Below are positions 52,785 through 55,143 of a stretch of DNA of 55,143 bases, piece after piece. The stretch is from assembly GCA_036351435.1 (NCBI GenBank), contig JAZBPA010000404.1, forward strand, positions 1-55,143. The letters are read 5' to 3'. The position numbers were made by a program, and so were the translations under genes. This DNA comes from JAAUQA01 sp036351435. GTDB taxonomy: Bacteria; Pseudomonadota; Gammaproteobacteria; Competibacterales; Competibacteraceae. Below the pieces are notes generated by a model. The model did no database searches. It saw only the letters and a program-made list of their open reading frames with translations, and was not told where the DNA came from. The number at the start of each line of letters is the position of its first letter. The stretch's first letter is position 1.

Positions 52785-54608
52785 TTACTCACGTTCGATG
52801 CGGAACAGAGCAAACGGCAAAGGCGCGAATTCGACCGGCAAGCTGGCGGCGTTCAATAGCTTTTGGGAAACAAACTTAGCGGGAGCGAACACTCGATGCG
52901 GCTTGCCCGGCTTGGCGTTCACGATAGCTTCGGCACGGGGCATGTTCAGCGCTGCCTCGCGAGATTTGAGGAATTCCAATTCAGGTTGGTAGATCAGCCA
53001 AACATGGCAGTCCGTGGATTCGCCGAGATAGCGGCAGCCCGCCACCTCCTCGGTGGGTAGTGGATTGGGTGCGACATGGTTGGTGGCGGTATGGAACAGC
53101 AGTGTGCCTAATGATTCAAAACTCGGTAACGTTTCGCCGGTGAGCAGCTTGTCCATTTCCACGGCGTCGCCCAAGGTGCAAAACGTGAACCCGCTTCCCA
53201 ATCCCTCGACCCGTTCAGTAATGGCTTTTTCGCCGGTGACGATCAATTCACCGTCTTTGACCACGGTTTTGATTTTGTCGAAACGATGGCTGTCCAGGTT
53301 TTTGATAGATTCGATGTGGTTCAAGAGTTTGTCGGCTTTTTTCAAGCTAGTGAAGGTGAGCTTTTCGCGGTGCAGTTCCTCCCGCTGCGTGCCGGAAAAG
53401 GTATAGCCGTCGATGACGCGGCGCACTCGCTCGGCGGTCAAGCTGTCGGCGTAGTCTTCACATTCGACGAGAATGAATTTGCGGTCGCCGCCGTCTTTGG
53501 CGTTAGCGGCTAAAACGGCGTGGGCGGTCGTTCCTGACCCCGCAAATGAGTCGAGGATGATTGAACCAGGTTGAGTCGCAATCTGTATGACCCGTTCGAC
53601 TAACTGTAGAGGCTTCGGCGTAATTGTTGCCGCCAGTCCGGCAAGGTTGGGCATCACTTCCAGTAACTGTTTCCTCGCCAAGTCGGTATGCCCGGCAAAG
53701 TTGTGTGTCCACCAAGTTCCAGGGACGGTTCCGCCACCCGTCCTTAACAAATGGCGGTAGCGTTTAAAGCTGGGGATATTTGCCGTGCCATCCTTGCCCC
53801 AAAAGATCAAATCTTCGGTAATATGCCGTTCGTGCTCTTGACGCGAATAGGCCCAGACGCGCTTTCGACTCGGCCAAACTTCCTCGCCTGTGTGGGGATT
53901 ATCAATGGGATAAAAAAGGTTGGGGCGTTCGTCCGCTGTTTTATTGCAAGTGTAATTATCGGGTCGGAAAATACCTTTCTCGTCTTCAAAGCGATAAGCG
54001 GCATCGTTACTTTCGGTACGTTCCAATAGATTCCTTTGCCATTCCACTCTCTGGTAAACCAACAAATAATCGTGCATAGGCGCGATGCCTTTCTGATCAT
54101 TTGCTGTAGCGTATTTTTTCTGCCAAACAATACAAGCAGCAAAGGCTTCTTCGTGCTTGAATACTTCATCCAATACCATCCGCGCCCGATGGACTTCGTT
54201 GTCGTCAAGGGTGATCCATAAGCTGCCCGTTTCAGACAGCAACCCATGAAGCAATTGCAATCGCGGCCACATCATGCACAGCCATTTATCATGGCGCAGC
54301 CCGTCTTCGAGGCTAACCGGGTTGCTGTTCAACCACTCCCGCAGCATGGGGCTGTTCACGTTATCGTTGTAGCACCAGCCTTCGTTGCCGGTGTTGTAAG
54401 GCGGGTCGATGAAAATACAATCCACCTTACCGGCGTACATCGGCAACAGGGCTTTCAGCGCGTGCAGATTGTCGCCGTGGATAATCAAATTTCCATCGAA
54501 CCGCGGATCGCCAATGGATTTGTTTTCATGAGGAATCAGCGGGCGGTGCGGGACAGCAAGGTGATGGTTGTAAACGAATTCCTTACCCTTAAAATCAAGC
54601 TCCGGCAT
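52785..54608 (-). CDS. type III DNA methyltransferase Mod subunit
   Basis: A 607-residue adenine-specific DNA methyltransferase that provides sequence recognition for the type III system. The catalytic DPPYNTG (68-74) precedes the SAM-binding FAGSGT (355-360), the beta-class order. The region between them, about 150-330, should carry target recognition. It is followed by res after 7 bases and preceded by the HicA-like gene after 54 bases on the same strand. The recognition site cannot be read from sequence. Confidence 0.93.
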   Translation of the reverse strand: MPELDFKGKEFVYNHHLAVPHRPLIPHENKSIGDPRFDGNLIIHGDNLHALKALLPMYAGKVDCIFIDPPYNTGNEGWCYNDNVNSPMLREWLNSNPVSLEDGLRHDKWLCMMWPRLQLLHGLLSETGSLWITLDDNEVHRARMVLDEVFKHEEAFAACIVWQKKYATANDQKGIAPMHDYLLVYQRVEWQRNLLERTESNDAAYRFEDEKGIFRPDNYTCNKTADERPNLFYPIDNPHTGEEVWPSRKRVWAYSRQEHERHITEDLIFWGKDGTANIPSFKRYRHLLRTGGGTVPGTWWTHNFAGHTDLARKQLLEVMPNLAGLAATITPKPLQLVERVIQIATQPGSIILDSFAGSGTTAHAVLAANAKDGGDRKFILVECEDYADSLTAERVRRVIDGYTFSGTQREELHREKLTFTSLKKADKLLNHIESIKNLDSHRFDKIKTVVKDGELIVTGEKAITERVEGLGSGFTFCTLGDAVEMDKLLTGETLPSFESLGTLLFHTATNHVAPNPLPTEEVAGCRYLGESTDCHVWLIYQPELEFLKSREAALNMPRAEAIVNAKPGKPHRVFAPAKFVSQKLLNAASLPVEFAPLPFALFRIERE

Positions 54609-54662
54609 GGTAGGTTCCTAGCTGTATAAACGGCATTCGGATAGGTGGCGGGGTACTTCCGT

Positions 54663-54947
54663 TCAAAGCTTGCCAAAGTCTCTCAAAACGGTCTCATATT
54701 CCTCGCGGCTTAATGGGCATTCAATCAGCTTGAGAAATTGCGCCCGGGTTAATGCACATTGCCGGGCGATCATTCCCAATAAGGAATCACCTATATCGAA
54801 TCCGCGCCCGTGGCTGGTCTTGGTTTTGGCTAAAGACTTTTTGCCGTCCAGTGCTATGTAAACGAAGTAGTTATGGTCACCTCCTGGCTGTTTCTGGAAC
54901 CCCTTGTTGAGCAATCCGGCTTCGACATCCCGCTTGTCTTTAGGCAT
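54663..54947 (-). CDS. small HicA-like protein (possible toxin)
   Basis: A 94-residue protein. The N-terminal part (DVEAGLLNKGFQKQPGGDHNYFVY) resembles the HicA/YcfA fold, with a GDHNYF in place of the usual GSHH. KTKTSHGRG and a helical tail (ARQCALTRAQFLKLIECPLS) follow, unlike plain HicA. GGAGG stands about 10 bases before the ATG, within the upstream gene, whose last 8 bases overlap it. The pairing with a second small gene suggests a toxin-antitoxin or accessory pair attached to the type III system; this is inference. Confidence 0.6.
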   Translation of the reverse strand: MPKDKRDVEAGLLNKGFQKQPGGDHNYFVYIALDGKKSLAKTKTSHGRGFDIGDSLLGMIARQCALTRAQFLKLIECPLSREEYETVLRDFGKL

Positions 54948-55143
54948 TAACCACTTCCTCCCAGTCAGCTAGCAGTTGGCGCTTAACCTGTTTTGCGGGC
55001 TCGGATAGGGCTTCGTCCCGCTCGCGGGCATACTCTTGCCATAGCATGACGATCTGTTCCTTTAATTCCGAGAACAGTTCAGCGCGGGTGATGGCAAACA
55101 CATCAAGACTCCAAGGTGCGTGCTCCAGACAAAGAAATTGTTC
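54940..55143 (-). CDS. unknown protein, C-terminal 67 residues only (5' end beyond window)
   Basis: An open frame entering from the right edge and ending with TAA at 54940-54942. The visible residues include APWSLDVFAITRAELFSEL and a charged helical tail (EPAKQVKRQLLADWEEVV). There is no motif that I can name. Its last 8 bases overlap the HicA-like gene, a spacing typical of translationally coupled pairs, so it may be the partner of that protein. Confidence 0.6.
   Translation of the reverse strand, partial: EQFLCLEHAPWSLDVFAITRAELFSELKEQIVMLWQEYARERDEALSEPAKQVKRQLLADWEEVVNA

Overview
The window looks like chromosomal DNA of a gammaproteobacterium. Evidence is the conserved gene order gcvR / dapA-bamC, mutL-miaA-hfq-hflX-hflK-hflC-DUF2065-hisZ-purA, kdsC-lptC-lptA-lptB-rpoN-hpf-ptsN and sucA-sucB-lpd. 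A class I PHA synthase, HPr kinase (hprK) beside rapZ, HisZ, and a MutL that carries the endonuclease motifs argue against an enteric and fit a Chromatiales- or Competibacter-like lineage. That placement is inference.

Layout. 1-5850 (minus): a sugar-nucleotide pair (UDP-glucuronate epimerase type, truncated by the window edge, and a TviB/WbpA-type UDP-sugar dehydrogenase), methionyl-tRNA synthetase, and a membrane-anchored Ser/Thr kinase. 5982-9904: a DUF3047 exported protein, an AI-2E/PerM-type permease, a PIN-PhoH ATPase and GcvR. 10139-21889 (plus): dapA, bamC, mutL, miaA, hfq, hflX, hflK, hflC, a DUF2065 protein, hisZ and purA. 22103-23992 (plus): phaC. 24057-34374 (minus): a long block running kdsC, lptC, lptA, lptB, rpoN, hpf, ptsN, hprK, rapZ, ptsH, ptsI, mgtE, which links LPS export, sigma-54, ribosome hibernation and a regulatory phosphotransferase chain with no sugar permease. 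34537-35307 (plus): an SDR oxidoreductase. 35324-35903 (minus): a short stretch with two small ORFs, a terminator and mutually exclusive RNA helices. 35904-41513 (minus): a tightly spaced run of an SDR, tatD, tcdA, nitronate monooxygenase, ybaK and an ankyrin-repeat protein. 41605-47221 (minus): the 2-oxoglutarate dehydrogenase operon with a clear terminator. 47355-49195: group II truncated haemoglobin, a small cytochrome c and a DjlA-like co-chaperone.

From 49267 the character changes. A tRNA-Thr(CGT) gene is followed by a decayed zinc-ribbon gene (an in-frame amber codon and a one-base deletion), then a type III restriction-modification system (res, mod) preceded in the same direction by a HicA-like small protein and the 3' end of an overlapping partner gene. 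This is accessory DNA next to a tRNA and the best candidate for a defence island running off the right edge.

I see no CRISPR array, no rRNA, no complete insertion sequence and no integrase in the window. The least explained DNA is the 35.3-35.9 kb stretch and the small-protein pair at the right edge.
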